This document shows, one piece after another, positions 8,574 to 16,815 of a stretch of 64,000 nt of DNA. Below the pieces are notes generated by a model. It was not told the origin of the DNA, did not search any database, and was given only the letters and a program-made list of their open reading frames with translations. Position numbers and translations under genes: made by a program. This stretch comes from Oscillospiraceae bacterium MB24-C1 (GTDB taxonomy: Bacteria > Bacillota > Clostridia > Oscillospirales > Ruminococcaceae), in NCBI GenBank assembly GCA_030913685.1, contig CP133187.1, positions 1,883,501 through 1,947,500 of the forward strand, given 5' to 3'. Each line of letters opens with the position of its first letter. The first letter of the stretch is position 1.

Positions 8574-8870
8574 TTAACCTAAATAATTCAGAATAGAGGC
8601 AGCCAGCTGGTGCGTAGGAACACGGTATTCTCCCGCTTCAATCTGGGCCGAAAGCTGCTGCAGACGCGCGCTACTAACACTGGTCTCAACCTCGGCTGCA
8701 ATATGCTGCACAGTGCTGCCAAATTCGGCTTGACGCGCTGCTTCAGAGCTTATCGATATGCGGTCAGTATTTGAAGCACTTGAAGGCACGTTGGTATTAT
8801 CCACCTTGACAGAGGACACACTTTTTGTATTTTCGTAGTATTTGAGCGCCTGATTTCTATCTATTCTCAT
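8574..8870 (-). CDS. flgM: Anti-sigma-28 factor FlgM
   Basis: 98 residues. FlgM features are the disordered Ser/Asn-rich N-terminal half followed by DRISISSEAARQAEF and the C-terminal helices (ARLQQLSAQIEAGEY, HQLAASILNYL) that bind sigma-28. FlgM holds SigD inactive until the hook-basal body is complete and then is removed by export. It is the first gene of the flgM-flgN-flgK-flgL-DUF6470-fliW-csrA operon and has its own sigma-28 promoter, giving autoregulation. Confidence 0.95.
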   Translation of the reverse strand: MRIDRNQALKYYENTKSVSSVKVDNTNVPSSASNTDRISISSEAARQAEFGSTVQHIAAEVETSVSSARLQQLSAQIEAGEYRVPTHQLAASILNYLG

Positions 8871-8932
8871 ATTAAATCCTCCCCGGACTATATAAAAGTT
8901 TTAATCTGAATCCTTTTAATCGCTTATACTCC

Positions 8933-8959
8933 TAATCGGCAGATGTTTTAGAAAGTTAA
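8933..8959 (-). promoter_or_regulatory. Sigma-28 (SigD) promoter for the flgM operon
   Basis: On the minus strand TTAA (8956-8959) and GCCGATTA (8933-8940) are separated by exactly 15 bases, close to the consensus TAAA-N15-GCCGATAA. It lies 62 bases before flgM. This places flgM-flgK-flgL-fliW-csrA in the late class, like fliD. Confidence 0.8.
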
Positions 8960-9011
8960 CAGGTATATTATAAAAATGCTAAATTATAAAACGACCCATC
9001 TGGCGTAGCCC

Positions 9012-9040
9012 TTGTAATCGTTTGGGGCAGTTGTTATAAT
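9012..9040 (+). promoter_or_regulatory. Sigma-A promoter for the parA-comFB pair
   Basis: TTGTAA (9012-9017) and a perfect TATAAT (9035-9040) are separated by 17 bases. The expected start of transcription is about 80 bases before the parA ATG at 9126. The pair is thus likely expressed from a housekeeping promoter rather than under sigma-28. Confidence 0.75.
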
Positions 9041-9125
9041 ATAAAAAAGCTATTGTATCATTAGAAGAGGATTCTCGGAGTTTTTACACCGGGCTTTTTC
9101 TGGTTATATAAGGAGAATCTGCAGT

Positions 9126-9887
9126 ATGTGTAGAATCGTGTCTGTTTCTAATCAAAAAGGTGGCGTAGGCAAAACTACAACAACTGGGGCAGTTGCCGCC
9201 GCTTTTAATAAAAAAGGGTTTAGGGTACTGGCTGTGGATCTTGATCCACAGGGGAATTTAACTTTTAGCGTCAAGGGTGACAACGAGTTGTCAGCCTCTA
9301 TTTATGATGTATTAAAAGGTGCGGTTAAGCCGCAGCATGCCATTCAACATGTTGACTCCTGCGATTTAATTGCTTCAAACATATTACTTTCCAGCACCGA
9401 ACTAGACTTTACCGACAAGGGGCGCGAATATCTGCTGCGGGATGTTTTAGAACCACTGAAGTTCTATTACGACTATATTTTTATCGATACGCCGCCAAAC
9501 CTTGGCATTTTAACTATCAACGCTTTTACCGCATCGGATTATATCATTGTGCCAGTGTTGTCTGATATTTTTAGCTTGCAGGGTCTGGCTCAGCTGCACG
9601 AATCGGTTCAGCATATCAAGAGCTATTGCAATAGTAAATTGCAATTTGCCGGTATTTTGCTTAATCGGTTTAACCCTCGTACCGTGCTCGCCAAGGAGAT
9701 CATGGGTACAGCGGAAATGGTGGCAAAGTCGCTTAATATTCCGTTGTTTGATACAAAAATTCGTTCAAGTGTTGCTGTGTCCGAGGCGCAGTCGGCACAG
9801 GTCAGCATCTTTAAATATTCGCGCACCAGCCCTGCCGTCAAGGATTATTTCAACTTTGCTGAAGAACTAATCGAGAGGGGAATGTAG
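9126..9887 (+). CDS. ParA/Soj-type partitioning ATPase
   Basis: 253 residues. Near residue 10 is the deviant Walker A KGGVGKTT with both lysines of the ParA/MinD group. The Soj-type Walker A' VDLDPQGN follows, then the Walker B stretch YDYIFIDTPPNLG. It lacks the membrane-targeting tail of MinD and the D-x-D-x-G-x-AN pattern of FlhG, so it is closer to chromosomal or plasmid ParA. ParA dimers use the nucleoid or another surface to position cargo, and relatives (ParC, PpfA) place chemosensory arrays. No ParB lies next to it. The partner is a ComFB-domain gene 2 bases downstream. AAGGAG lies 11 bases before the ATG. Confidence 0.92.
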   Translation: MCRIVSVSNQKGGVGKTTTTGAVAAAFNKKGFRVLAVDLDPQGNLTFSVKGDNELSASIYDVLKGAVKPQHAIQHVDSCDLIASNILLSSTELDFTDKGREYLLRDVLEPLKFYYDYIFIDTPPNLGILTINAFTASDYIIVPVLSDIFSLQGLAQLHESVQHIKSYCNSKLQFAGILLNRFNPRTVLAKEIMGTAEMVAKSLNIPLFDTKIRSSVAVSEAQSAQVSIFKYSRTSPAVKDYFNFAEELIERGM

Positions 9888-9889
9888 TA

Positions 9890-10489
9890 TTGGCTCGTTC
9901 CAAAAAAGACATCGACAGAGAGCTGATGTATAAAAAGATATTGCCAACAGCGGTGTCTACTGAAAATACTTTTGATAAAACAACGCGGGACAATAGGGAA
10001 GAGATAGCGCCGCAAAATATACCTTCGGCGACGTTAGAAGTTAACATTCAGAAACCCGTTGAAGTGATAGTTGCTTCTCCGCCTGTTGAAGAGCGTTCCC
10101 AAAAGCTACCTGAAGAACAACCCGAAGAACCGTCGATTCAGTCGCAAATAGAAGCGCAGGTAACGCAGGTGCATGCCTCACAGGATGCGCCACCCGCTTT
10201 ACAAACAGCGGCAGCGCCCACCGAACCGCCGTTGGTCAATCTAATGGAAGCATTTGTGGAAAAGCGTCTGGATGCGGCGCTAAAGAAGTTTAAATGCTGC
10301 ACTTGCGAAAGATGCCGCAAAGATGTACTGGCTATTACGCTAAACAAACTTCCACCGTTGTATGTGATCGAGGATGATCCCGATATTAGAGACTTACACG
10401 AGCGGGAGCGTGCCGCGCAGGTGGCTACCGCTTTGGTACAAGCGATATTAGCTGTTAAAGCAAACCCCACGCACCAGACAAGCCGTTAA
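9890..10489 (+). CDS. ComFB-domain protein with disordered N-terminal region
   Basis: 199 residues from a TTG with AGGGG upstream, 2 bases after parA, so the two are surely co-transcribed. Residues 1-105 are low complexity, rich in Glu/Gln/Pro/Ala, probably disordered. Residues 110-195 are a ComFB domain: LMEAFVEKRLDAAL, then CCTCERCRKDVLAITLNKL with the cysteine cluster and PPLYV. ComFB was named from the B. subtilis comF operon, and family members have been reported to bind cyclic dinucleotides. I infer a second-messenger-sensing partner for the ParA ATPase, with the tail as the contact region; this is untested. A bidirectional terminator follows. Confidence 0.85.
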   Translation: MARSKKDIDRELMYKKILPTAVSTENTFDKTTRDNREEIAPQNIPSATLEVNIQKPVEVIVASPPVEERSQKLPEEQPEEPSIQSQIEAQVTQVHASQDAPPALQTAAAPTEPPLVNLMEAFVEKRLDAALKKFKCCTCERCRKDVLAITLNKLPPLYVIEDDPDIRDLHERERAAQVATALVQAILAVKANPTHQTSR

Positions 10490-10490
10490 A

Positions 10491-10520
10491 AAAAGCCCTT
10501 CATTTAATTGAAGGGCTTTT
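10491..10520. terminator. Bidirectional intrinsic terminator
   Basis: A 12-bp stem (AAAAGCCCTTCA with TGAAGGGCTTTT) with a 6-base loop. It is followed by TTTT-C-TTAT on the + strand and by eight T on the minus strand. It separates the convergent comFB-like and EAL-HDOD genes and can serve both. Confidence 0.9.
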
Positions 10521-10543
10521 CTTATACCGAAAGCGTATTTTAA

Positions 10544-11773
10544 TTACTCCTCAGAAAAGGGGCGCTGCAAACTGTTCCACGTGTAGTTGACCGACTCGAC
10601 ACATTCCAAATATTTTTGTGCCACAATACTGCTTTCAAGGCCCAGATCTTCGGCGCATTTAGAAACGGCCGACCAATCAGCCGCCTCATAAGCAAGAATC
10701 AGGCGGTACAAAGTGCCAGCAGGGCCAGATTTGTCAATGAGCGCATCACGGATTTCGTCGATAATCGGAAGTTCTTTAAGCGCTTCTTCAAGTGGAATTT
10801 CAAGAAGAATATCCAGCGTTGAAAACATACCCAGCAAATAGGCGTCAGACTTAGCCATATCAAGCCGGGTGGCATATTGTGAAAGTTCTGAGCACAAACT
10901 GCCGCGCAAAAAAGAGGTTTTAATGATTTCAGCAGAAAGGTCGCCGTCGCTCTGCTTAAAGCTAAGCAAATAAACCCATTGCTTGAGCTGGCCTAAGCCC
11001 AATACAACCAACGCCTGCTTGACCGAGCGCACCCGGTTGCGAAGCGCAAAATAAGCTGAGTTAACCAAACGGATCAACGAGAACGCCAATGTAACGTCGC
11101 GTGTAATAATGGTGGATATTTCGTCAACATCGGGTTCATCACGCGTGACGGCGATCATCAGTTGAAAGAAGTTACTCTGTAAATGATCAAGGCGATTCAT
11201 CTTTGAACTGAAAGCCTGCGAAACGGCGCTACCCTGAAAATAGCCACAGCCCATCGCCTTGGCCTGCTGATATTTTTCGGAGCTGTCGACGTTGTAGGCA
11301 ATAACCTTCTTCTTAAAACTTTTTGCGATATCAACGGCACTTGACGTGGTTTCATCCAGCGTGTTCATATTAATTTTTAAAAAATCGGATTCACCCAGCA
11401 GCGAGAAAAACCGGGGAGAGAATTCAAAGCCCCGCATAGCGATCCGATATCCGGTGCGTTTGAGGTTGATAATCTCGCGTAACGCATCGGGGTGGATTGC
11501 CGCGCTGTCATCAATCACAATGACAAGGCTGTGAGGGTTAAACATTCGAGGGACTCTACGCAGCAAAAGATTGGGCGTGAAAGGAATAAAAGCTGTCTTG
11601 CTGTCCATAAAGCTATTGCTGTCAAGCTGAGTCAAAAAGCCTTCTATGGCATTGGCGGCCAGAGTATCCCCTTGGTTATAGAGGCTTGCGCGGTTGTCCT
11701 CATAAAGCAGCTCGTATCCAAGCAGCTCTTTGCTGTCACTCATGATCGGCTGGCGAACCACATTTGTTTGCAT
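10544..11773 (-). CDS. EAL-HDOD signalling protein with degenerate EAL domain
   Basis: 409 residues. Residues 1-190 follow the EAL fold (VVRQPIMSDSKELLGYELLYE, AFIPFTPNLLL, FLKINMN, VIAYNVDSSEKYQQAKAMGCGYFQG). The catalytic EAL and ExLxR residues are missing: ELLYE stands where E-A/V-L-x-R should be. It is therefore unlikely to hydrolyse c-di-GMP. Residues 200-400 are an HDOD domain (VDEISTIITRDVTLAFSLIRLVNSAYF, SVKQALVVLGLGQLKQWV). This is the CdgJ/YuxH architecture, which controls motility in Vibrio. Monocistronic: 163 bases separate it from the FtsA-like gene and a terminator follows. Confidence 0.93.
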   Translation of the reverse strand: MQTNVVRQPIMSDSKELLGYELLYEDNRASLYNQGDTLAANAIEGFLTQLDSNSFMDSKTAFIPFTPNLLLRRVPRMFNPHSLVIVIDDSAAIHPDALREIINLKRTGYRIAMRGFEFSPRFFSLLGESDFLKINMNTLDETTSSAVDIAKSFKKKVIAYNVDSSEKYQQAKAMGCGYFQGSAVSQAFSSKMNRLDHLQSNFFQLMIAVTRDEPDVDEISTIITRDVTLAFSLIRLVNSAYFALRNRVRSVKQALVVLGLGQLKQWVYLLSFKQSDGDLSAEIIKTSFLRGSLCSELSQYATRLDMAKSDAYLLGMFSTLDILLEIPLEEALKELPIIDEIRDALIDKSGPAGTLYRLILAYEAADWSAVSKCAEDLGLESSIVAQKYLECVESVNYTWNSLQRPFSEE

Positions 11774-11936
11774 AACGGTTCCTCCCGAAGATTTCTATAT
11801 CGCAACAAATTGATAATAGACAGAATACCTGCCATTACTATAACATATTTAGAAATAAAACGTAATATCTCTTAAAATTTATAACCGAATCTAAAATCCA
11901 GCTCTTTTTTAGTTCCCAACGCCTAATAATTGCTGA

Positions 11937-14144
11937 TCAATTGCGCTTGGCCCAATAAATATCGATTTTGTCACCGTTTTGAATCGGTTCGATATAAGAT
12001 GCATCGACGCCATTATGAAGCAGCACAATGTCGCCCTGGGGCTTGGTGGGGTCGATGTCCACTAGGTTGAGCATATCCACAAACTGATAGATCCCGCCAC
12101 CAGGCTTTGGGGGCAGTGTGCGCTTGGTACCGTTGACGGTGACTTCCAGCGCCTGAACAACCGGCATGGGTAACGGTTGCACCTCGTTGGCAGAGGGTTT
12201 TTGGGCAACCTCTGAGGCGCTTGCAGAAACGGCTTGAGGTAAAGTTTGTGCAGTGGCGGCCAGCGGTACGTCGATAGTAGCCGTAGCTACCGCGGGCTGT
12301 GACACAGCAGCTATTGGCGCGTGCATGTTGGTCGGCTGTTCCTGTTTTGCTGGCTCGTCAGCCGCAGGCGCGGTTGACGCAATAATAGCGTCGTTGTTTT
12401 TTAACCGATAGGTTTTAGATCGGGGCAAACCGTTAACGAGAAAGATCAACCCTTGGTCATCGACGCCTAGGTGTCCAAGCAAATCACCGAGTGTTTTAAT
12501 GATTGAAACTTCAATCCGATCTTTGTTATGTATTTGTTGCCCCGGTACAGCGCGCCGCCCATTTATTGTTGCAAAACAACCGCCTTCAACAGCTGAACCA
12601 TGGTAATAAACTGTAACGGAATCACCAGCCACAGCAAGCTGGTCGATGTTCAGCGTGGCATCCTTGCCGCTCTGAGCCAAAACAACCTCAATTTCGTCGC
12701 CGCTCTTAACCGAGCTGGAAATGCTGGCTGACTCCCCGTTTAGGCGAAGTTCTGCGGGCTGCAGATAACCACCTCTGGCGATGCAGCGCTTTCCGTTGAG
12801 CTCATATTCGATACTGCGCCCATTTTTGCCCAAGATATCGCCGTATTTATAGCCGCACAGCAATAAAACATCCATCAGGGGCATCACCGTGCTGCGGAAA
12901 AGTTGCTTTTTCTCGCCATTGACGGTGACCGAAAAACCGCGATGCTCTCCAGCAGCAGCAGCTGTGAGTGCAATCCCGAGTGGGGTAGCGTATTCCGGCC
13001 CCTGCAAATCCTGATTAGCGGTCATCACGCGCTTCATGAAGTTGTTTCCACCAACTGCAACCTTACGCTGATCTATGCCAAGCTTGTCCGCGACTAGCGC
13101 ACATAGCGTGGGAACTTTACTGCCCCCGCCTACAAGAAAAACTGCGGCAGGGGATCGGGTATTCGCCTGCACTATCTTTTCGCAAATAACCTTGCTTAGC
13201 GTGTCGATGGCACCACCAATTGATTCAAGCAATGCCTCGCGTGATACAGTGTAATCAAAACCCATGATATCGCTGTACGCAAATTCAGCTGTATCGGTGG
13301 TCAAAAGGTGCTTCATATTTTCAGCGGTCGCAAAATCCACCAGATATTTGCGGATGATTTCTTCTGTTATTTCATCGCCTGCTACCGTGGCCATGGTGTA
13401 GGCGGTTACGCTGCCCTCATCGCAGATGGCGATATCCGACGTGCCCGCGCCAATATCTACTAACGCCAAATTTAACAGTCGTAGCTCGGCGGGGATGACC
13501 GCGTTCATAGCGGCGATCGGTTCCAGTGTCAAAAAATCAATTTCAAGGTCAATTTTGCCCATGGCGGCCGAAAGCGAATCGACAACCTCACTGGGTAAAA
13601 AGGTGGCGATGACCTCCACTCGGACATCTTTGCCTTTATGCCCAAGAATAGTGGAGTAAGTATAGTTATCCAGAGAAAACCGCTTGACGGAATAGCCGAC
13701 GCAGTAAAATTCAAGGTCGCCTTCCACCTCAGCCAGCGCCTCGCTAGCACGGCTCACAGCACCCATTTCCAGTTCATAAACGGTCTCTTTGCTGATAGCC
13801 TGCTTAGGTGAGAGGATCATCGAAAAATCAGCGGTGTTGGTTTTAAGTGCACGACCTGCCGCAGCCACACAGACCCTGTGGAGCGTAAAGCCCAGCTGAC
13901 TTTCTAAAGAAGCCTTTACCCGACCTGCCAACGCAGCGACTTCGTCGATATCTTCAATCTGGCCGTCAATCATGGCACGCTTTTCGTGTTCAATCGCCTC
14001 AATCGCCACAATATGGAACCGGTCACTTCGCATCAGGCCGACCAGACCAATGATACTGCGGGTACCGATATCTAAGGCAAATACCAACTCATCCGGATTA
14101 ATGCCAGAAAGAAAATTAGTGTTTGTTTTTGACCAGTCCTTCAT
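11937..14144 (-). CDS. FtsA/PilM-like actin-fold ATPase with long beta-grasp-like C-terminal extension
   Basis: 735 residues from the ATG at 14144 (GGGAG 8 bases before). Residues 18-400 are an FtsA-type actin fold: phosphate-1 VFALDIGTRSIIGLVG, the 1C-like insertion around VCVAAAGRAL, phosphate-2 LALVDIGAGTSDIAI, adenosine motif AAVFLVGGGSKVP. FtsA is about 420 residues; here another 320 follow. The extension has repeated short modules (FSVTVNGEKKQL, ATINGRRAVPGQQI, LEVTVNGTKRTLPP), each beginning V-x-V/I-NG, split by an Ala/Pro/Gln-rich linker at about 605-660. The C-terminus lacks an FtsA amphipathic membrane helix. Cotranscribed with the PilZ gene (27 bases). It is probably not the division FtsA; a role in positioning or scaffolding surface machinery is inference. 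Confidence 0.85.
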   Translation of the reverse strand: MKDWSKTNTNFLSGINPDELVFALDIGTRSIIGLVGLMRSDRFHIVAIEAIEHEKRAMIDGQIEDIDEVAALAGRVKASLESQLGFTLHRVCVAAAGRALKTNTADFSMILSPKQAISKETVYELEMGAVSRASEALAEVEGDLEFYCVGYSVKRFSLDNYTYSTILGHKGKDVRVEVIATFLPSEVVDSLSAAMGKIDLEIDFLTLEPIAAMNAVIPAELRLLNLALVDIGAGTSDIAICDEGSVTAYTMATVAGDEITEEIIRKYLVDFATAENMKHLLTTDTAEFAYSDIMGFDYTVSREALLESIGGAIDTLSKVICEKIVQANTRSPAAVFLVGGGSKVPTLCALVADKLGIDQRKVAVGGNNFMKRVMTANQDLQGPEYATPLGIALTAAAAGEHRGFSVTVNGEKKQLFRSTVMPLMDVLLLCGYKYGDILGKNGRSIEYELNGKRCIARGGYLQPAELRLNGESASISSSVKSGDEIEVVLAQSGKDATLNIDQLAVAGDSVTVYYHGSAVEGGCFATINGRRAVPGQQIHNKDRIEVSIIKTLGDLLGHLGVDDQGLIFLVNGLPRSKTYRLKNNDAIIASTAPAADEPAKQEQPTNMHAPIAAVSQPAVATATIDVPLAATAQTLPQAVSASASEVAQKPSANEVQPLPMPVVQALEVTVNGTKRTLPPKPGGGIYQFVDMLNLVDIDPTKPQGDIVLLHNGVDASYIEPIQNGDKIDIYWAKRN

Positions 14145-14171
14145 AGTTTGCACTCCCATACCAACTGATGC

Positions 14172-14855
14172 TTAATCGTAGCGATTCTTTTTACGGTTTT
14201 GAATTTCTATACGCTGCAACTTAAACAAAACATTACATAGCTGGTCTATTTGCCGAGTTGAAAAGCTGACGAATTCGCAACCGTATTGTTTTTTACCGGG
14301 TATTGACCGCTTGGAAGGAATTTCGCGGCATACTCGACACCAGAATTCCATTTTTTTATCCATTAACTGAAAAGTTGTCAGTAAAAGGTCGCCCGGATTT
14401 AGATTTCTGTCACTGCTAATTCGGACACCGCCCAAACTAATGTCGTAAAGTGCCAGCGTCATCGAATCTTCTTCAGCGTCCGCCTGGGTGTAGTCCTCAT
14501 GTTGTAAAACGGCAGTTGCCATTACATTGGTATTAAGCCTAAAATATTTGCGGCGCTCATGGCCTTGTGCGGTGTGTACATTCACCAGCGTAAGCATACT
14601 GGTTGTTGATATATAAACATTTCCGCGCATTAATAAGAAACCCTGTTTGCACGCAAAAGAAATTATTTTCACCGGGGTATTATATGCCACCAGGGGCAAC
14701 CGCTCGTCCTCCTGTGCAGAAACAATAGTTATACGCGCGTCATCTTCAGGGTCTATCGATTCCACACGCGCGACCACGAGTAGGTCATTTTGTTCGGTTT
14801 TTATTTCGCAAAGGTTGCCGACCAACTCTTGCAAATAGGTCTTTTTCTCAGGCAT
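14172..14855 (-). CDS. PilZ-domain c-di-GMP receptor, YcgR-like
   Basis: 227 residues. The C-terminal half is a clear PilZ domain: the c-di-GMP-binding arginine cluster ERRKYFR at about residues 100-106 and the second motif DISLGGVRIS near residue 140. The N-terminal half (LQELVGNLCEIKTEQNDLLVVARVESI) fits the YcgR N-terminal barrel. Proteins of this type (YpfA/DgrA in B. subtilis) bind c-di-GMP and slow the motor through MotA or the switch. It is the first gene of a pair with the FtsA-like ATPase. Confidence 0.93.
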   Translation of the reverse strand: MPEKKTYLQELVGNLCEIKTEQNDLLVVARVESIDPEDDARITIVSAQEDERLPLVAYNTPVKIISFACKQGFLLMRGNVYISTTSMLTLVNVHTAQGHERRKYFRLNTNVMATAVLQHEDYTQADAEEDSMTLALYDISLGGVRISSDRNLNPGDLLLTTFQLMDKKMEFWCRVCREIPSKRSIPGKKQYGCEFVSFSTRQIDQLCNVLFKLQRIEIQNRKKNRYD

Positions 14856-14979
14856 TATCCGTTCCTCCTGGTGTCTGGCTTACTGTCAGAATGATGCAAA
14901 AAAACAATACATATTTTTGTTTTTATTCTTTGAGAAAGATTTGACATTTTTACACATCTTTTAGCCAATGTACTGTACA

Positions 14980-15009
14980 ATCATATGTTTCTACAGGTGT
15001 ATATATCAA
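14980..15009 (-). promoter_or_regulatory. Possible sigma-A promoter for the pilZ-ftsA-like pair
   Basis: On the minus strand TTGATA (15004-15009) and TATGAT (14980-14985) are separated by 18 bases. The transcript would carry a leader of about 120 bases before the PilZ start. The match is moderate and the region is AT-rich, so chance is possible. Confidence 0.4.
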
Positions 15010-15068
15010 TACTATAACATTTTTTCTAAAAAGAAACCAGATTTTTTAGCGCATAATAGCCTTATACT

Positions 15069-15434
15069 CTATTTTTTTGAAGCCGGGCGGTGTCGTTGCT
15101 CAACCTGCTGTCGCAATTGCTCCGGGTCGGTGTGGTTGGTGGACGGTGGTAACTGACTGTAATGCTTGATATCCTTTGAAATCTTCATCAGCTGGCCGTA
15201 GATGATGGCGACAATCTGATAAAGCTCGGGTGGGATCGGTCGGCCAACCTCGAGCATGCACATCAGTGAAGCGGCGCTGTCATCCCGAAAAACAGGGATC
15301 CCCTTGCTTTCAGCAATATCGATTATTTTTTCGGCAACGTTGCCGCAGCCCGAGGCAATGACCACCGGGGCAACATCAGCTTCCTCCTGATATTTAAGTG
15401 CGACAGCCTTACTCCTTTTATCAGACTTTGACAT
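15069..15434 (-). CDS. FlhB C-terminal-domain-like protein (FhlB/YlqH type)
   Basis: 121 residues. It matches the cytoplasmic domain of FlhB/YscU without the four membrane helices: AVALKYQEEADVAPVVIASGCGNVAEKIIDIAESKGIPVFRD, then the tail. The NPTH autocleavage motif is absent; the stretch AVALKYQ corresponds to the part just after NPTH, so the protein starts about where cleaved FlhB-CC begins. Such paralogues can replace the cleaved FlhB tail in Salmonella. It overlaps the FliK-like gene by 14 bases, the ylqG-ylqH arrangement of B. subtilis. The last 30 residues are charged and probably disordered. Confidence 0.88.
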   Translation of the reverse strand: MSKSDKRSKAVALKYQEEADVAPVVIASGCGNVAEKIIDIAESKGIPVFRDDSAASLMCMLEVGRPIPPELYQIVAIIYGQLMKISKDIKHYSQLPPSTNHTDPEQLRQQVEQRHRPASKK

Positions 15435-16815
15435 CTACACCCGTCCTTTTGTGTGGTAATGTTTTGAATACGTCCATGAGCGAGCGATGTTTTTCAAGCT
15501 TATCCACAGACAGATTCAGCAGTCGGTACCCTGTGGAGGCGATTTGATCCCGCACCGGCGTAGCCAGAGCCGAAAAGGCTGGCAGATAAGGTGAGGGGCA
15601 GAAAAGGTTGATCATAATATCCTTTTCGACCACGGCAAGCTCCGCTTCAAAACGGCCTATGCCGTCAATATCAAATACAATCAGCATATGGATGCAACCC
15701 TGCACACGATCGCCTTTAGCATTGGTGCTCTCGGCATTGGGGTCTATCCAGATTTCTGCAAACGATTTTAGATCATCCGACTGTACTGGAACAATGTAAT
15801 GTAATAGCGGCGTAAAATTGCACGGCGATGAAAGAAGGCTGTAGATAATTTTTTCTATCTTTTCGCCACCAATCGTTGCCAGTTCACTGTTATCATTCTG
15901 CTTGCTGATGATTTCAGCAATGATATTCATCACCTTCGAGGGTTCCTGTTCGCGGCTTGTCTGATTGTAGTCATACAGCAAATCGGCTAGCATCTGCTTT
16001 TGTGCGTCTCCGTCCAAAATAGTGGAAAGGCTACCGACGCATTCCTTCAAAAAGTTAGGGTTATCATTAAATCTAGAAAGATTATAGATGATCATTGGAA
16101 GCACTTTTTGAAGCTTAGGCGAATATAAAATGCTGCTTTTGACAGAGTTAAGCAGCGATAAGGTCTGGTCTTTAAGCTCGGAAAAATTGTTTTGTGCCCC
16201 AGGTTCATTAAAACGTGTAGCCAGCTCAGACAGTTTTTGAGAAATTGAAGCGCTGCTTGTCATATTTTCGGACAAAAAAGAAAGACCATTTGAAATTGAT
16301 TTTAGAATTTTTTTCTGAGAGGAGATAGCGTTGAGCGATTTTAAGAGATTACAGATGCCATAGCGCATTTCAGGTTTATCATTTTGCGCAATTTGCTGGC
16401 GTAAAAAATCAAATAAATCACCTTTAAAGGAGGTGGAAGCCTGCTCCTGCTTTAAAAGCTCTCCGGCTATATCCTCGGGTGAAATCAGCATGTCGTTAAA
16501 AAGCTGTCCAATTTCATCGGTCAGAGCCTGATTATTCACCGGAATCAGCTTAATAATTTCTTGAAGCATATCGATGTTCTTTAAAAAGCTGACGGTAACA
16601 GAAGGATCTTTTAAAAGGTTCATCAAAATGACGGCACTGTTTTCGCGTTCGAGAAAACCGTTATTTTGTTGTAATATCTCGCTTTGCTCGCCGGGTTTTA
16701 TCACCTTAGTAACATCGGAAAGATGGAAAGGGATGGAAGGGTCAGCGACAGGCCGATTGGCCGAAACGGCGGTACGGTCGATAACGGGGGTTGTAATTTT
16801 TAGAATATCCGCCAT
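15421..16815 (-). CDS. FliK-like / YlqG-type protein
   Basis: 464 residues. Most of the protein is helical and Gln/Ser/Asn-rich. The C-terminal 120 residues (IHMLIVFDIDGIGRFEAELAVVEKDIMINLFCPS, then LSVDKLEKHRSLMDVF) resemble the C-terminal hook-length-control domain of FliK. The neighbour is the FlhB-tail protein, as in ylqG-ylqH, where the FliK domain is thought to contact the FlhB tail. A canonical fliK is present at 40587, so this is a second, diverged copy, possibly a dedicated partner of the FhlB-like protein. Starts at ATG 16815. Confidence 0.72.
   Translation of the reverse strand: MADILKITTPVIDRTAVSANRPVADPSIPFHLSDVTKVIKPGEQSEILQQNNGFLERENSAVILMNLLKDPSVTVSFLKNIDMLQEIIKLIPVNNQALTDEIGQLFNDMLISPEDIAGELLKQEQASTSFKGDLFDFLRQQIAQNDKPEMRYGICNLLKSLNAISSQKKILKSISNGLSFLSENMTSSASISQKLSELATRFNEPGAQNNFSELKDQTLSLLNSVKSSILYSPKLQKVLPMIIYNLSRFNDNPNFLKECVGSLSTILDGDAQKQMLADLLYDYNQTSREQEPSKVMNIIAEIISKQNDNSELATIGGEKIEKIIYSLLSSPCNFTPLLHYIVPVQSDDLKSFAEIWIDPNAESTNAKGDRVQGCIHMLIVFDIDGIGRFEAELAVVEKDIMINLFCPSPYLPAFSALATPVRDQIASTGYRLLNLSVDKLEKHRSLMDVFKTLPHKRTGVDVKV

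Noticed and set aside
9126..9887. ParA-like gene as the flagellar FlhG
   Set aside because: It has the Soj-type VDLDPQGN motif and lies outside the flhA region; the FlhG pattern is not present.
11937..14144. Gene as the cell-division ftsA
   Set aside because: Too long, no C-terminal membrane helix, and no ftsZ or other division gene nearby.
14969..14981. TGTAC-T-GTACA dyad on the leader of the PilZ gene
   Set aside because: Short, AT-rich surroundings, and no regulator with such a known site is nearby; likely chance.
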